Assembly (NCBI GenBank): GCA_052139675.1 | Contig: JBKQWE010000134.1 | Coordinates: forward strand, 1-64,000 | Direction: 5' to 3' | Length of the DNA stretch: 64,000 nt | Source: JBEKCB01 sp052139675 | Lineage (GTDB): Bacteria; Planctomycetota; Brocadiia; CAIUPP01 | Shown: positions 1 to 8,656 of the stretch, piece by piece | Numbering within the stretch: position 1 is the stretch's first letter | Layout: each line of letters starts with the position of its first letter | Program-made: the position numbers and the translations under genes | The notes under the pieces: model-generated | Seen by the model: only the letters and a program-made list of their open reading frames with translations | Database searches by the model: none | What the model was told of the DNA's origin: nothing

Positions 1-1131
1 GCGTTCGAGCACCGGATGTACCTGCCGCTGGCGGCGCTGATTGTGCCGGCGACCGTCGCGGCGTATCTTCTCATCCAGCGGCTGATGCGCCGGCCGACTG
101 AACCCGAAGCAGCACTTGGGCGCGCGGGCAGCGTGATCGCAATCGCCCTGGTCGTCGCGATCGCCGGGGCGTTCGGCACACTGACGTTCCTTCGCAACCG
201 GGATTACCGCAGCGCGATCGCGATATGGAAGGACACGACCGGCAAACGGAAGGACAACGCGCGCGCCTGGACGAGCCTCGGCGATGCGTACTTGAATGCG
301 GGCGACTGCGGCGAGGCCATCCGCTGCCTGAGCCGGGCCATCGAGCTGCAGCCTCGTTGGTCGTGGCACTACAGCAGCCGCGCCACGGCTTACCTGCGCC
401 TGCGCCGGGGCGATGAAGCGATGCGCGATTGCGATACTGCGATTGCGATGGAACCGGCGTTCGCCAGAGCCTGGTTTATTCGCGGGAGCGTTTATTTCCA
501 GACCCGCCGCTTCGATGAGGCGATACGCAACTTCAGCCGAGCTATTGAGTTAGATCCGAACAACTTCGACGCCGTCTACAATCGCGGCAAGGCGTATGCC
601 AGCCTCGACGACCTTCGCGACGCGATCCGGGATTTCGACCGGGCGATTGAATTGCGGCCGCGGTCCGCCCTTTCTTATTTCAACCGTGGGTCCGCTTACG
701 CGCTGGTGAGACGGCCCGACCGGGCGGTCGGCGACTTCGCCCGCGCCGTCGAATTGAAGCCGGACTTCGCCGAGGCTTACAATGGTCGAGGCCAGGCGCT
801 GACGGACAGCGGTCGCCCGATGGAGGCGCTCGCCGATTTCGACAAGGCGATCGAGTTGAACCCGAGCTTCTCGGAGGCTTACAACAATCGCGGCAGGATT
901 TACGGCGAGTCGAACCGCGTGACCGAGGCGGTCCGCGATTTCAGCAAGGCCATCGAGTTGAAGCCGTCCGGCGCGGAGCCGTACTTCAATCGGGCCGTGA
1001 TGTACGCCCGGCTCAACGAGTTCGACAAGGCGCTGGCGGACGTGAAGGAATTTCAGCGTCTCGGCGGCAAGCCGGACCCGGATCCCGAATTCATCCAGGC
1101 GCTGACCCAGGCCGCAGGACACGCGAAGTAG
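1..1131 (+). CDS. TPR-repeat membrane protein, GT-C/TMTC-like, 5'-truncated by window edge
   Basis: The reading frame is open from base 1, so the first ATG at 16 is probably internal. The visible part begins with AFEHRMYLPLAA, which also occurs inside the next gene (around 2212-2246), so the start lies upstream of the window. After two membrane segments (about residues 10-25 and 45-65 of the visible part) the rest is a string of tetratricopeptide repeats, recognisable by the recurring pattern A..D...AIEL.P....AY..RG.AY. Bacterial proteins of this architecture join a GT-C-type multispanning glycosyltransferase-like domain to a soluble TPR domain; only the end of the membrane part is visible here. 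It is followed closely by a full-length paralogue on the same strand. The family is clear, the substrate unknown. Confidence 0.85.
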   Translation, partial: AFEHRMYLPLAALIVPATVAAYLLIQRLMRRPTEPEAALGRAGSVIAIALVVAIAGAFGTLTFLRNRDYRSAIAIWKDTTGKRKDNARAWTSLGDAYLNAGDCGEAIRCLSRAIELQPRWSWHYSSRATAYLRLRRGDEAMRDCDTAIAMEPAFARAWFIRGSVYFQTRRFDEAIRNFSRAIELDPNNFDAVYNRGKAYASLDDLRDAIRDFDRAIELRPRSALSYFNRGSAYALVRRPDRAVGDFARAVELKPDFAEAYNGRGQALTDSGRPMEALADFDKAIELNPSFSEAYNNRGRIYGESNRVTEAVRDFSKAIELKPSGAEPYFNRAVMYARLNEFDKALADVKEFQRLGGKPDPDPEFIQALTQAAGHAK

Positions 1132-1207
1132 CGAGGGTCCCGATATCGCAACTGAGAGCCTTCTCGAGCGACGGCGATTTCCATGGGCGGCGGCGCTCGC
1201 CTGCGCG

Positions 1208-3334
1208 GTGCTGCTCCTGGCGGGATGGGCCGCCTACAGCGACAGCTTCCACGGGCCATTCATCTTCGACGACACGGTCACCGTGGATAAGCCGAGCGCG
1301 AAGCGCCTGTGGCCGATCCGGCCGATCCTGGCCAGCCCGAGGCCGGTGGTCGAACTGACGCTGGCGCTTAACTATACTCTCGGCGGCGCCGGCGTGAAGT
1401 CGTACCACGTCTTCAACCTCGTCGTCCACCTGCTGGCCGGACTCGCACTCTTCGGCGTCATGCGCCGGACGCTGACGATGCCGCGCCTCGCGGGTCGGTT
1501 CAGCGAAGGGAACGCGACCGCGCTCGCGTTCTGCACCGCGCTGCTTTGGACGCTCCATCCGCTGCAAACCGAGTCCGTGACGTACGTCATCCAGCGCGCG
1601 GAGTCGTTGATGGGACTGTTCTATCTCCTTGCGCTGTATTGCCTTATCAGGTCGGCGTCCTCATCGCGCCCGGTATCCTGGGCTATCGCAGCGGTGGCGT
1701 CGTGTGCGCTGGGAATGGGTTGCAAAGCGGTCATGGTCTCCGCACCGCTGATGCTGCTGCTCTATGACTGGGTCTTCATCACCGGCTCGTTCCGCGAGAC
1801 GCTGCGGCGACGGTGGGTGCTTTACCTCGGGCTGGCACTGACCTGGCTGCTCCTCTGGCGCTCGGTCGCCGAGGCGGTCGGCGCGCGTGCGGTCTCGGCC
1901 GGGTTCAACCTCGCCGGCGTCACGCCGCGCCAGTACGCGCAGAGTCAACCGGGAGTGATTCTCCATTACCTGGCGCTGGCATTCTGGCCGAGCGGTCTCT
2001 GCCTGGACTACGACTGGCCGGTGGCGGAGAAGCTGGCGGACATCCTCCCCGGCGCGATCGTGATCGGAGTACTCCTCGCGGCCACGGTCGCGGCGCTGGC
2101 GCGGCGGCCCGCCACACAGACGGCGGGCAAGCCGGCGTGGGGATTCGCCGGCGCGTGGTTCTTTCTGATCCTCGCGCCGAGCTCGAGCTTCATGCCGATC
2201 AAGGACCTGGCGTTCGAGCACCGGATGTATCTGCCGCTGGCGGCGGTCGCGGCGGTGGCGGTCGTCGCAATCTTCCTGGCCGGCGAAGGGCTGGCCCGCC
2301 GCCTCGGCGAGACCGAAGCGGAGCGCGCGCTCTCGGCCGAGTTGCTGACGCTCGTGCCGGCGATCTCCGCCGCCGCGCTGCTCGGCGCGCTGACCTGGCA
2401 GCGCAACGCGCAGTACCAGTCCGACATCACGATCTGGCAGGACACGGTCAACCAGCGAAGGGACAACCCGCGCGCGTGGAACAATCTCGCGGATGCGCTG
2501 ATCAATGCGGACAAGTACGACGAGGTGCTCCGCTGCTGCGACGAGGCGATCCGGCTGAGGCCGAATTTCCCCGAGCCCTACAACAACCGCGGACTCTGGT
2601 ACGCCAAGGAAGGACAGTACAAGCAAGCGGTGGATGACTACAGCATGGCCATCGAGATGCGCGAGAACTTTCCCATGGCGTACAACAACCGCGCGGCGGC
2701 CTGCATCCATCTCGAGCAGTACCCGCAGGCCATTCAGGACTGCCGCCGCGCCATCGAGCTGGACCCGGAATTCGCGATGGCCTACTACAACCTCGCGGAG
2801 GCGTCCGCCAAGACCGGCGACGACGCCGAGGCGGCCGCGGCTTACGGCAAGGCGATCGAGCTGAAGTGGAGCTACGCCGAGACTTACTGCAAGCTGGCCC
2901 GCGCGCTGCAACGCCTCGGCCGGCGCGACGAGGCGCTCCGCAATTACGACAAGGCCGTCGCGATGAGTCCGAGGGATTCGGACATCCGCTATGAGCGGGC
3001 GAACCTGCGCCTGGCCGCCCGCGACTTCGCCGGCGCGATCGAGGACTTCGACGCCGTGATCCGGCTGAAGCCGGATTACGCCGAGGCATACAGCAAGCGC
3101 GGCGATGCGCGCCTGGCCGCGGGACAATCCGCCGCGGCGATCAGCGATTTCGACAAGGCGCTTGAACTGAACCAGGACCTGCCCGAGACCTACAAGAGTC
3201 GCGCCGAGGCGCACTATTACGCGAAGGAGTACGATGCGGCATGGGCCGACGCGCAGGCGTGCGAGAAACTCGGCGGCCGGCTGGACCCGGATTTCGTCCG
3301 CGCGCTCAGCCGCGATTCAGGGCGGTCCCGATAG
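1208..3334 (+). CDS. GT-C/TMTC-like multispanning protein with C-terminal TPR repeats
   Basis: A protein of about 708 residues. The N-terminal 400 residues contain many hydrophobic segments and two hallmarks of the bacterial TMTC-like GT-C family: an acidic pair in the first external loop (FIFDDTV) and the motif HPLQTESVTYVIQRAESL near residue 118. From about residue 415 there are roughly eight TPR units. GT-C enzymes move sugars from lipid-linked donors to acceptors at the membrane; that role is inferred from the fold family, not shown. The start is uncertain: the first GTG (1208) lies inside a hydrophobic helix, and the frame stays open upstream through ERRRFPWAAALACA, so translation may begin at a non-ATG codon overlapping the end of the preceding paralogue. 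Confidence 0.85.
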   Translation: MLLLAGWAAYSDSFHGPFIFDDTVTVDKPSAKRLWPIRPILASPRPVVELTLALNYTLGGAGVKSYHVFNLVVHLLAGLALFGVMRRTLTMPRLAGRFSEGNATALAFCTALLWTLHPLQTESVTYVIQRAESLMGLFYLLALYCLIRSASSSRPVSWAIAAVASCALGMGCKAVMVSAPLMLLLYDWVFITGSFRETLRRRWVLYLGLALTWLLLWRSVAEAVGARAVSAGFNLAGVTPRQYAQSQPGVILHYLALAFWPSGLCLDYDWPVAEKLADILPGAIVIGVLLAATVAALARRPATQTAGKPAWGFAGAWFFLILAPSSSFMPIKDLAFEHRMYLPLAAVAAVAVVAIFLAGEGLARRLGETEAERALSAELLTLVPAISAAALLGALTWQRNAQYQSDITIWQDTVNQRRDNPRAWNNLADALINADKYDEVLRCCDEAIRLRPNFPEPYNNRGLWYAKEGQYKQAVDDYSMAIEMRENFPMAYNNRAAACIHLEQYPQAIQDCRRAIELDPEFAMAYYNLAEASAKTGDDAEAAAAYGKAIELKWSYAETYCKLARALQRLGRRDEALRNYDKAVAMSPRDSDIRYERANLRLAARDFAGAIEDFDAVIRLKPDYAEAYSKRGDARLAAGQSAAAISDFDKALELNQDLPETYKSRAEAHYYAKEYDAAWADAQACEKLGGRLDPDFVRALSRDSGRSR

Positions 3335-3372
3335 ATGCGCCGGGCGGTTCCATCGTTCATGGCGCGCGCGGA

Positions 3373-3401
3373 TTGACGTCCGGCGCGATCAGTGCTATAT
3401 T
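3373..3401 (+). promoter_or_regulatory. Sigma-70-type promoter of tRNA-Ala
   Basis: TTGACG (3373-3378) and TATATT (3396-3401) are separated by exactly 17 bases, a near-consensus vegetative promoter. The predicted start point, about 7 bases downstream of the -10 box, lies just before the mature tRNA 5' end at 3412. Confidence 0.7.
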
Positions 3402-3411
3402 ATATTTCGTC

Positions 3412-3487
3412 GGGGGATTAGCTCAGTTGGGAGAGCGCTAGAATGGCATTCTAGAGGCCAGGGGTTCAACTCCCCTATCCTCCACCA
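3412..3487 (+). tRNA. tRNA-Ala (anticodon GGC), CCA encoded
   Basis: A complete cloverleaf can be drawn. The acceptor GGGGGAT pairs with ATCCTCC with one G-U pair. The D stem is GCTC/GAGC, the anticodon stem CTAGA/TCTAG encloses the loop ATGGCAT with anticodon GGC, and the T stem AGGGG/CCCCT encloses TTCAACT. The discriminator is A at 3484, and CCA (3485-3487) is encoded. GGC reads the alanine codon GCC, which is abundant in this GC-rich DNA. Confidence 0.96.
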
Positions 3488-3494
3488 GTTAACG

Positions 3495-3534
3495 AACGGC
3501 GTGAGGTGAAGTTACGACTCACGCCGTTTTCGTT
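3495..3534 (+). terminator. Hairpin terminator after tRNA-Ala
   Basis: An 11-bp perfect inverted repeat, AACGGCGTGAG (3495-3505) with CTCACGCCGTT (3518-3528), encloses a 12-base loop and is followed by the T-rich TTCGTT. It starts 8 bases after the CCA end. Confidence 0.7.
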
Positions 3535-3696
3535 CCCCCGGCCGAATCCGCCCCTCGGTACGATAACCGGATCATCCTTCCCATCAAGATCACCGCCACC
3601 GATATCCGCCAGCGTGCGGCCGACCTGGTTAAGCGCGAGAAAGCAGTCCAGCAGGCGCTGGCAGGCTTGAAGCAGTTGAAAGTTTTGGCGACGTAG
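3526..3696 (+). pseudogene. Orphan 3' gene fragment without a start codon
   Basis: One frame reads a plausible protein tail of about 56 residues: a proline-rich stretch (VFVPPAESAPRYDNR), then a basic helical segment ending RQRAADLVKREKAVQQALAG and a few more residues, with TAG at 3694-3696. There is no ATG, GTG or TTG start in frame after the upstream stop at 3502, and the frame begins inside the tRNA terminator. It looks like the end of a gene whose front was lost, perhaps by recombination at the tRNA. The parent family is not recognised. Confidence 0.3.
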
Positions 3697-3828
3697 TTCA
3701 CGATGTGAGGACATGGAAAGGGTAACTTGCTTTGATAGGCGAGTGGTCTACTCTTCCTTGTTCAGGGGAAGCCTCTCTCGTCAGAAGGTAGCGGAGGAGG
3801 GTTTTTCCGCTGTTAGGTTCCGAGGTTT

Positions 3829-3837
3829 TGGTATAAT
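3829..3837 (+). promoter_or_regulatory. Extended -10 promoter for thrC
   Basis: TGG followed by a perfect TATAAT (3832-3837) gives an extended -10 element 33 bases before the thrC ATG. No good -35 hexamer is visible, which is tolerated in extended -10 promoters. Confidence 0.5.
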
Positions 3838-3870
3838 CACTTCACGGCGTGAGTCTGTCCGGAGCCAGGG

Positions 3871-5229
3871 ATGATCCATTTCTACAGCACCAATCGCCAG
3901 TCCCCACGGGTGAATTTGGGAGAGGCGCTCCTGCGGGGGCAGGCTCCGGACAAGGGACTCTATATGCCGGAGGAACTGCCGCGTTTCTCCAAGGAGTTTC
4001 TGCGCCGGGCCAAGGATCTGAGCTATCCGGAACTTGCCGTAGAAATCCTGGCGCCCTATGCGGAGAGCGTCTTCTCCCGGGAAGTGCTCTCTGAAATCTG
4101 CCAGGACGCGTATGACTTCCCCGTGCCTCTGGAGCAGGTCAGTGGCCGTCATTACGTCCTGCGGCTGGATCAAGGCCCCACGGCCTCCTTCAAGGACTTC
4201 GCAGCGCGCTTCATGGGCCGGGCCCTGGGCCGCCTGGTGCGGGAGAAGGGGCAGGAGTTGCTGATCCTCACGGCCACCTCCGGAGATACCGGCGGCGCCG
4301 TGGCCCACGCTTTCCTGGGCGTAAAGAACGTCCGCGTGCTGGTGCTCTACCCCATCGCCGAAGTTTCGGATCGCCAACGGAAACAGATGACGACCTTGGG
4401 CGGGAATGTGGCCACCCTGGCCCTGGACAGCAAGTTCGACGATTGCCAGGCCCTGGTGAAGCAGGCCTTCTCGGATCCCGATCTGGCAGCACTGAATCTT
4501 TCTTCGGCCAATTCCATCAACATCGGCCGTCTGCTGCCCCAATCGGTGTACTACCTGTATGCCGCCTCGCGGCTCGCGGATATCGGCGGAGGCGAACAGG
4601 TGGTGTTCTCCGTGCCCTGCGGAAACTTCGGCGATCTCATGGGCGGTGTGCTCTGCTTCAAGAGCGGGCTGCCCGTCTCGCGCTTCGTGGTGGCCACCAA
4701 TGCTAACGACGAGGTGCCGCGCTTCCTGGAAACAGGCAACTACCGGAAGAACGATCCCAGCCTTGTGTGCATCTCCAACGCCATGAATGTAGGACATCCC
4801 TCCAACCTGGCCCGCATGGTGGCCCTTTACGATGGACGCATGGACGAGAAAGGCGTGCTGCACGTGCCGCCCAGCATGGATGCCCTTCGCCGGGACTTTT
4901 ATGCCGTGAGCATCAGCGACGAGGAAACGCGGCAGACGCTTTCCAGGGTTCAGAAAGAGCATGGCGTGATGCTGGAGCCCCACGGCGCCGTCAGTTGGGC
5001 GGGTCTGGAACGGTTCATGGCCGCGCATCCGGAATCGGCTCAACTCGCCGCCATCTCTCTGGAGACAGCCCATCCAGCCAAGTTCCCGGACGAAGTGCGG
5101 AAGCTCACGGGGCTGGAACCGGCGCTGCCTCCCAGCATGCAAGGGTTGGATGTCAAGCTTGAGCGCATCGTCGAATCCTCCTCCGATTACGCAACATTCA
5201 AGGCCCATCTGCTGAAGGAATACCGCTGA
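3871..5229 (+). CDS. thrC: Threonine synthase
   Basis: Converts O-phosphohomoserine to threonine with pyridoxal phosphate, the last step of threonine synthesis, in the cytoplasm. The 452-residue protein has the usual length of the longer class of bacterial threonine synthases. The PLP lysine is K108 in TASFKDFAAR, and the phosphate-binding segment TATSGDTGGAVAHAF spans about residues 134-148. The N-terminus MIHFYSTNR is typical. The ATG at 3871 follows GAGCCAGGG. The next gene overlaps its stop codon, so the two are translationally coupled and probably supply consecutive steps, homoserine to phosphohomoserine to threonine. Confidence 0.96.
   Translation: MIHFYSTNRQSPRVNLGEALLRGQAPDKGLYMPEELPRFSKEFLRRAKDLSYPELAVEILAPYAESVFSREVLSEICQDAYDFPVPLEQVSGRHYVLRLDQGPTASFKDFAARFMGRALGRLVREKGQELLILTATSGDTGGAVAHAFLGVKNVRVLVLYPIAEVSDRQRKQMTTLGGNVATLALDSKFDDCQALVKQAFSDPDLAALNLSSANSINIGRLLPQSVYYLYAASRLADIGGGEQVVFSVPCGNFGDLMGGVLCFKSGLPVSRFVVATNANDEVPRFLETGNYRKNDPSLVCISNAMNVGHPSNLARMVALYDGRMDEKGVLHVPPSMDALRRDFYAVSISDEETRQTLSRVQKEHGVMLEPHGAVSWAGLERFMAAHPESAQLAAISLETAHPAKFPDEVRKLTGLEPALPPSMQGLDVKLERIVESSSDYATFKAHLLKEYR
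5214..5219 (+). promoter_or_regulatory. Shine-Dalgarno deciding a CTG start for the ApgM-like gene
   Basis: GAAGGA lies 6 bases before CTG (5226-5228), whose TGA overlap (CTGA) is the thrC stop. The first GTG in the frame (5238) is 18 bases from this site, too far for normal initiation. The spacing therefore favours initiation at CTG. Confidence 0.55.
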
Positions 5230-6461
5230 CGAAAACCGTGATCATCTTGGGCGATGGCATGTCGGACCTCCCCGTGAAGGCCCTGGAGGGCAAGACGCCG
5301 CTCATGGTGGCCCGCAAACCGGCCATGGATCGCATTGCCCGTGAAGGCGTTACAGGGCTCTTCGCCTCCATTCCCGAAGGCATGCCCAATGGTTCCGATG
5401 TGGCGATTCTCTCCGTGCTGGGCTACGACCCCCGGAAGTGCTTGCAAGGCCGTGGCGTGCTGGAAGCCGCCAGCATGGGCGTGGATCTGAATCCCTCCGA
5501 TGTGGCCCTGCGCTGCAATCTGCTGACGCTCCATCCAGACGGCCGCATCAAGAATCACAGCGCAGGTCATATCAGCAGCGAAGAAGCCTCCATCCTCATC
5601 CGGGACCTGGATCGGGCTCTGGGCGGTGGAAAAGGAGACCAGCCCGCCGTGTTCCATCCCGGCGTCAGCTACCGCCACCTGCTGGTACTGCCCGGCGGGT
5701 GGGCCTCCCCGGATCTGATCTGCGCGCCGCCCCACGACCATGTGGGCATTCACGAATCGGAGTTGCTCCCCCGCGCCAGGCATCCGGAAGCCGAAGCCAC
5801 CGCCGTGCGTCTGGGCGAGCTGCACCAACGCGCCAAGGCGTTCCTCGCGCAGCACCCTGTGAATCGCGCTCGCATTGCCGCCGGGAAGGATCCCGCCAAC
5901 GCCATCTGGACGTGGTCTCCCGGGCGGCGTCCGCAAATGGAACCCATCACCGTGCGCTTCGGCATCACCGGCGGCGTTATCTCCGCGGTGGATCTTGTCC
6001 ATGGCATCGGCAAGTATGCGGGGCTGGATCGCATTCCCGTCGAAGGGGCCACGGGTCTTTACGACACCAACTATGAGGGCAAGGCACAGGCAGCGCTGAA
6101 GACCCTGGAGACCCACGACTTTGTCTTCGTTCATGTGGAGGCCACGGACGAAGCGAGCCATGCCTGCGATCTGGATCTGAAGATCAAGTGCATCGAGTAC
6201 CTCGATGACCGCCTGGTGCGGCCCATTGCCGAAGGCATTCAGACCCAAGGCTGGGACGCCACCATCGCCATCCTGCCCGATCATCCCACCCCTGTGGAAA
6301 CAGGTAATCACGCCAGCGATCCAGTACCCTTCGCCCTCTGGCGCACAGGCATCATAGCGGATGCCAGCACCGCTTTTGACGAAGATCAGGCCGCTAGAGG
6401 CTCCATGGGACTCCTGAAGAACGACGAGTTCATCCGGACGGTGTTTGGGCGTTTGCTCTGA
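5226..6461 (+). CDS. ApgM-family protein, probable homoserine kinase analogue
   Basis: Belongs to the archaeal-type cofactor-independent phosphoglycerate mutase (ApgM) branch of the alkaline-phosphatase superfamily. It begins with the metal-site motif IILGDGMSD, followed by GLFASIPEGMPNGSDVA, and near the end has the metal-binding segment ILPDHPTP. With the CTG start it is 411 residues. In many bacteria lacking a GHMP-type ThrB, a member of this family sits beside thrC and is thought to supply homoserine kinase activity. The tight CTGA coupling to thrC supports that role here, but phosphoglycerate mutase activity cannot be excluded from sequence alone. A start at GTG 5238 would remove only LTKT. 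Confidence 0.85.
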   Translation: MTKTVIILGDGMSDLPVKALEGKTPLMVARKPAMDRIAREGVTGLFASIPEGMPNGSDVAILSVLGYDPRKCLQGRGVLEAASMGVDLNPSDVALRCNLLTLHPDGRIKNHSAGHISSEEASILIRDLDRALGGGKGDQPAVFHPGVSYRHLLVLPGGWASPDLICAPPHDHVGIHESELLPRARHPEAEATAVRLGELHQRAKAFLAQHPVNRARIAAGKDPANAIWTWSPGRRPQMEPITVRFGITGGVISAVDLVHGIGKYAGLDRIPVEGATGLYDTNYEGKAQAALKTLETHDFVFVHVEATDEASHACDLDLKIKCIEYLDDRLVRPIAEGIQTQGWDATIAILPDHPTPVETGNHASDPVPFALWRTGIIADASTAFDEDQAARGSMGLLKNDEFIRTVFGRLL

Positions 6462-6617
6462 CCGCATCGGACAATTCCCTCTGGCAGAATCTGACCGGAC
6501 AGACCGGCAGCGTGGCCGAGCTTCCTTAGTTCACCCACGATTCGCCGGCAGCCCCAGAGCAGGTTCTCAAGTCCCGCCGCCCCGACCAGTCAAAGAGCGC
6601 CCTGTGAATGCAGGCCT

Positions 6618-6836
6618 GTGCCTGCGTCTACGGGGCTATTTCATTTCCGGCATTTGCTGACCTTAATCAGCATCAGCGTCTGCTTCGTGGTCGTCGCGGC
6701 GCTCGGCTGCATCATCTACGAGGTCATCAAGGCGCACGGCAGCCTCTCCACGGCGCTTGCGGACACGAAAGCGGACCAGACGAAGGCCGAGGCGACCGTC
6801 GAGAGCCTGATTACTGCCGCGAAGAAGGCGGTATAG
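6618..6836 (+). CDS. Small single-span membrane protein, unknown function
   Basis: A 72-residue frame beginning GTG (6618) or perhaps TTG (about 6654). It has one strong hydrophobic span (LTLISISVCFVVVAALGCII) and a charged, probably helical tail rich in Ala, Lys and Asp (DTKADQTKAEATVESL). No homologous family is recognised. A 10-bp GC hairpin begins 11 bases after the stop, which supports a real transcription unit. The upstream gap 6462-6617 shows nothing else. Confidence 0.45.
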   Translation: MPASTGLFHFRHLLTLISISVCFVVVAALGCIIYEVIKAHGSLSTALADTKADQTKAEATVESLITAAKKAV

Positions 6837-6846
6837 CGAAACTGGA

Positions 6847-6874
6847 GCGGGGCGGCAGATTATCGCCGCCCCGC
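6847..6874 (+). terminator. GC-rich hairpin after the small membrane ORF
   Basis: GCGGGGCGGC (6847-6856) pairs perfectly with GCCGCCCCGC (6865-6874) around the 8-base loop AGATTATC. No T-run follows, so it is a weak or bidirectional terminator. It sits between the plus-strand ORF and the end of the minus-strand gene at 6967. Confidence 0.45.
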
Positions 6875-6966
6875 TGACATTTCCGACAGGGTCTTCAGCC
6901 TGCTCTCGATCTTCGGTCGCGACCGACGCTAAGGATAGGTCGTCACCGGAGCTGCCCCGGATCCCC

Positions 6967-8127
6967 CTATTTGACTGCCGGCGGTTGCCCGAATGTCATG
7001 ACGATGTTTTCTTCTCGCACCCGCATGGCCGACTTCAACTCGAACGCGCCGCCCTCCAGCGCCGTGTAGAGGAAGGGCTTTCCATCGGGCGGCTCCATGA
7101 TCTCACTGAAAGCCTTTTCGCCTTCGCGCCTGAACTCGATGGCGGCTCTGACCATGGCCCATTTAATGCGGACCTTCTCATCCTCGTCACGGACGTGGCT
7201 TACACCGATGAGGAAAAGTTCCGACAACGGGTTCTCACTTGCCTTAATCTTGTCCAGAAACGCCGGCAATCTGGCTCGGAACTCCAGGAAGGGCATGGCG
7301 CTGATGTCGGCCAGCTCGTCGTATTGCTGGCCCAGTTCGTCCAGCAACCTCGGCGCATCCCCCTGCTGAAGTTGGCGTAGCTTTGCCTGCGCCTCCTTGT
7401 CGTCCGGGCCGGCAAAGTCACTCAGTCGCTTCCCAAAATCCGGCTGGGATACGAATTCGCGGCGGAGCCACGGGATGGATATCCTCTTGTCCGACAGGAT
7501 CGCGTTTTTGGCGAGAAGCGCCGGTGACCCTTTGCTGAAATCTCCAAGAACATCCGAGAAAAATTCTGCTGACTCTCGATCTGTCAGCAACTGCGCTGTG
7601 GCTCCCTGCACAATCTGCTCGATCGAGAGCTGAAGGAGCATCCCGATCACGGTATCCCGGCCATCGTTTCCGACCTGACGTGACATGATCATTGTCGCGC
7701 GAAGATCGTCCGCCGCTTCCTTCCGCTGCCCCTTTTCCCAGAAACACGTCGCGCGAAAGGCCGCCGCAAGTGCCAGTTCCCTGGCCTTGCTTAAATATGG
7801 CAACTGAGCCTCCAGCCCGTTCTTCTCGTAGTCAATTCCCCAGTCGCACTGTGGGATAGCAACCGCCTCGTGCATCTGCCGCAATGCCAGATCCCATTCC
7901 TTGACTACCTCGGCCTTCTTCTCCGGCGGCACCTTCGGCCCAGGACGAAGACGGATGATATTGCCATCTTCCTTGGTCATTTCGGGGCTGAGGGCGAAGG
8001 CACACCAGTACGTCAGCGCCGCATTGCGCCCGAGGCCGGGCGCTGCTGTCTCGCTTTCGCCCGCCAGGGCGAGACCGGTGTTAAACAAGAGCGCCAGAAG
8101 CAACGCCGCGCATGCTGTGTTTCTCAT
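6967..8127 (-). CDS. Secreted protein of unknown function in an ECF sigma operon
   Basis: 386 residues with a clear Sec signal peptide (MRN, then a hydrophobic run of about 18 residues ending ALAGE). The mature part is helical and charged, with no family I can name. The start is well supported: the minus strand reads AAGGAGGAGC six bases before ATG 8127. It overlaps the end of the upstream anti-sigma-like gene by 47 bases, so it is the third gene of the sigma/anti-sigma/secreted-protein unit. It is probably an effector or sensor linked to that regulator, which is inference from position only. Confidence 0.75.
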   Translation of the reverse strand: MRNTACAALLLALLFNTGLALAGESETAAPGLGRNAALTYWCAFALSPEMTKEDGNIIRLRPGPKVPPEKKAEVVKEWDLALRQMHEAVAIPQCDWGIDYEKNGLEAQLPYLSKARELALAAAFRATCFWEKGQRKEAADDLRATMIMSRQVGNDGRDTVIGMLLQLSIEQIVQGATAQLLTDRESAEFFSDVLGDFSKGSPALLAKNAILSDKRISIPWLRREFVSQPDFGKRLSDFAGPDDKEAQAKLRQLQQGDAPRLLDELGQQYDELADISAMPFLEFRARLPAFLDKIKASENPLSELFLIGVSHVRDEDEKVRIKWAMVRAAIEFRREGEKAFSEIMEPPDGKPFLYTALEGGAFELKSAMRVREENIVMTFGQPPAVK

Positions 8128-8656
8128 TGTGCTCCTCCTTGATCGGGTTCATGGTTCTGAGGAATCTGCGCCCATCCAGCCCACTCTCAATCGGCGCCGG
8201 CCGAAGCAGAACCGCTGCGTCGCGCGTCAGCAGGTCGTCCAGTGAATCAGGGGATTTTTCCCACGCTCGAAAATAGACAAGGCAATCAGCCGATGGCAGA
8301 TCAGCCGGCTTTGCGGCAACGCGCTGCGTCGGCGCGACGATGGTGACCGCCCTGGGTTCTTGCCCAATACGGACTCCTCCTTTATCCGCTCTCTCAACCA
8401 TCCAGAATGCCAAGCCAACCAGAATGCACGCGGCGGCGGCCAGCGCGCCGGCTAGCCGAAAAACGGTGACGCGCCCAAACCGCTTAGCCGTTGAATACGT
8501 TTGGGCATGATCGTGACTGCGACGGAACTCGGCTTCGAGCTCGCCCCGCAGGCTCCGCTCGAACTCTTCTGGCGGCGTCACCGGCGCATGATGTTTCGCC
8601 AGAAGGCGCAAAAGCTCATCCTCGCTGATCGGCGGCCGGCGCTCTGTGTCACTCAT
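8081..8656 (-). CDS. Membrane anti-sigma factor-like protein
   Basis: 191 residues starting MSDTERRPPISEDELLRLLAKH. The ATG (8656) sits within the end of the sigma factor gene (8-base overlap), a usual arrangement for sigma/anti-sigma pairs. It has a cytoplasmic N-terminal helical region of about 80 residues, one transmembrane span (VFRLAGALAAAACILVGLAF), and a periplasmic tail of about 85 residues. This is the topology of ECF anti-sigma factors, although no zinc-binding HxxxCxxC motif is present. By topology and context it should hold the sigma factor at the membrane until a signal arrives. Confidence 0.65.
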   Translation of the reverse strand: MSDTERRPPISEDELLRLLAKHHAPVTPPEEFERSLRGELEAEFRRSHDHAQTYSTAKRFGRVTVFRLAGALAAAACILVGLAFWMVERADKGGVRIGQEPRAVTIVAPTQRVAAKPADLPSADCLVYFRAWEKSPDSLDDLLTRDAAVLLRPAPIESGLDGRRFLRTMNPIKEEHNEKHSMRGVASGALV

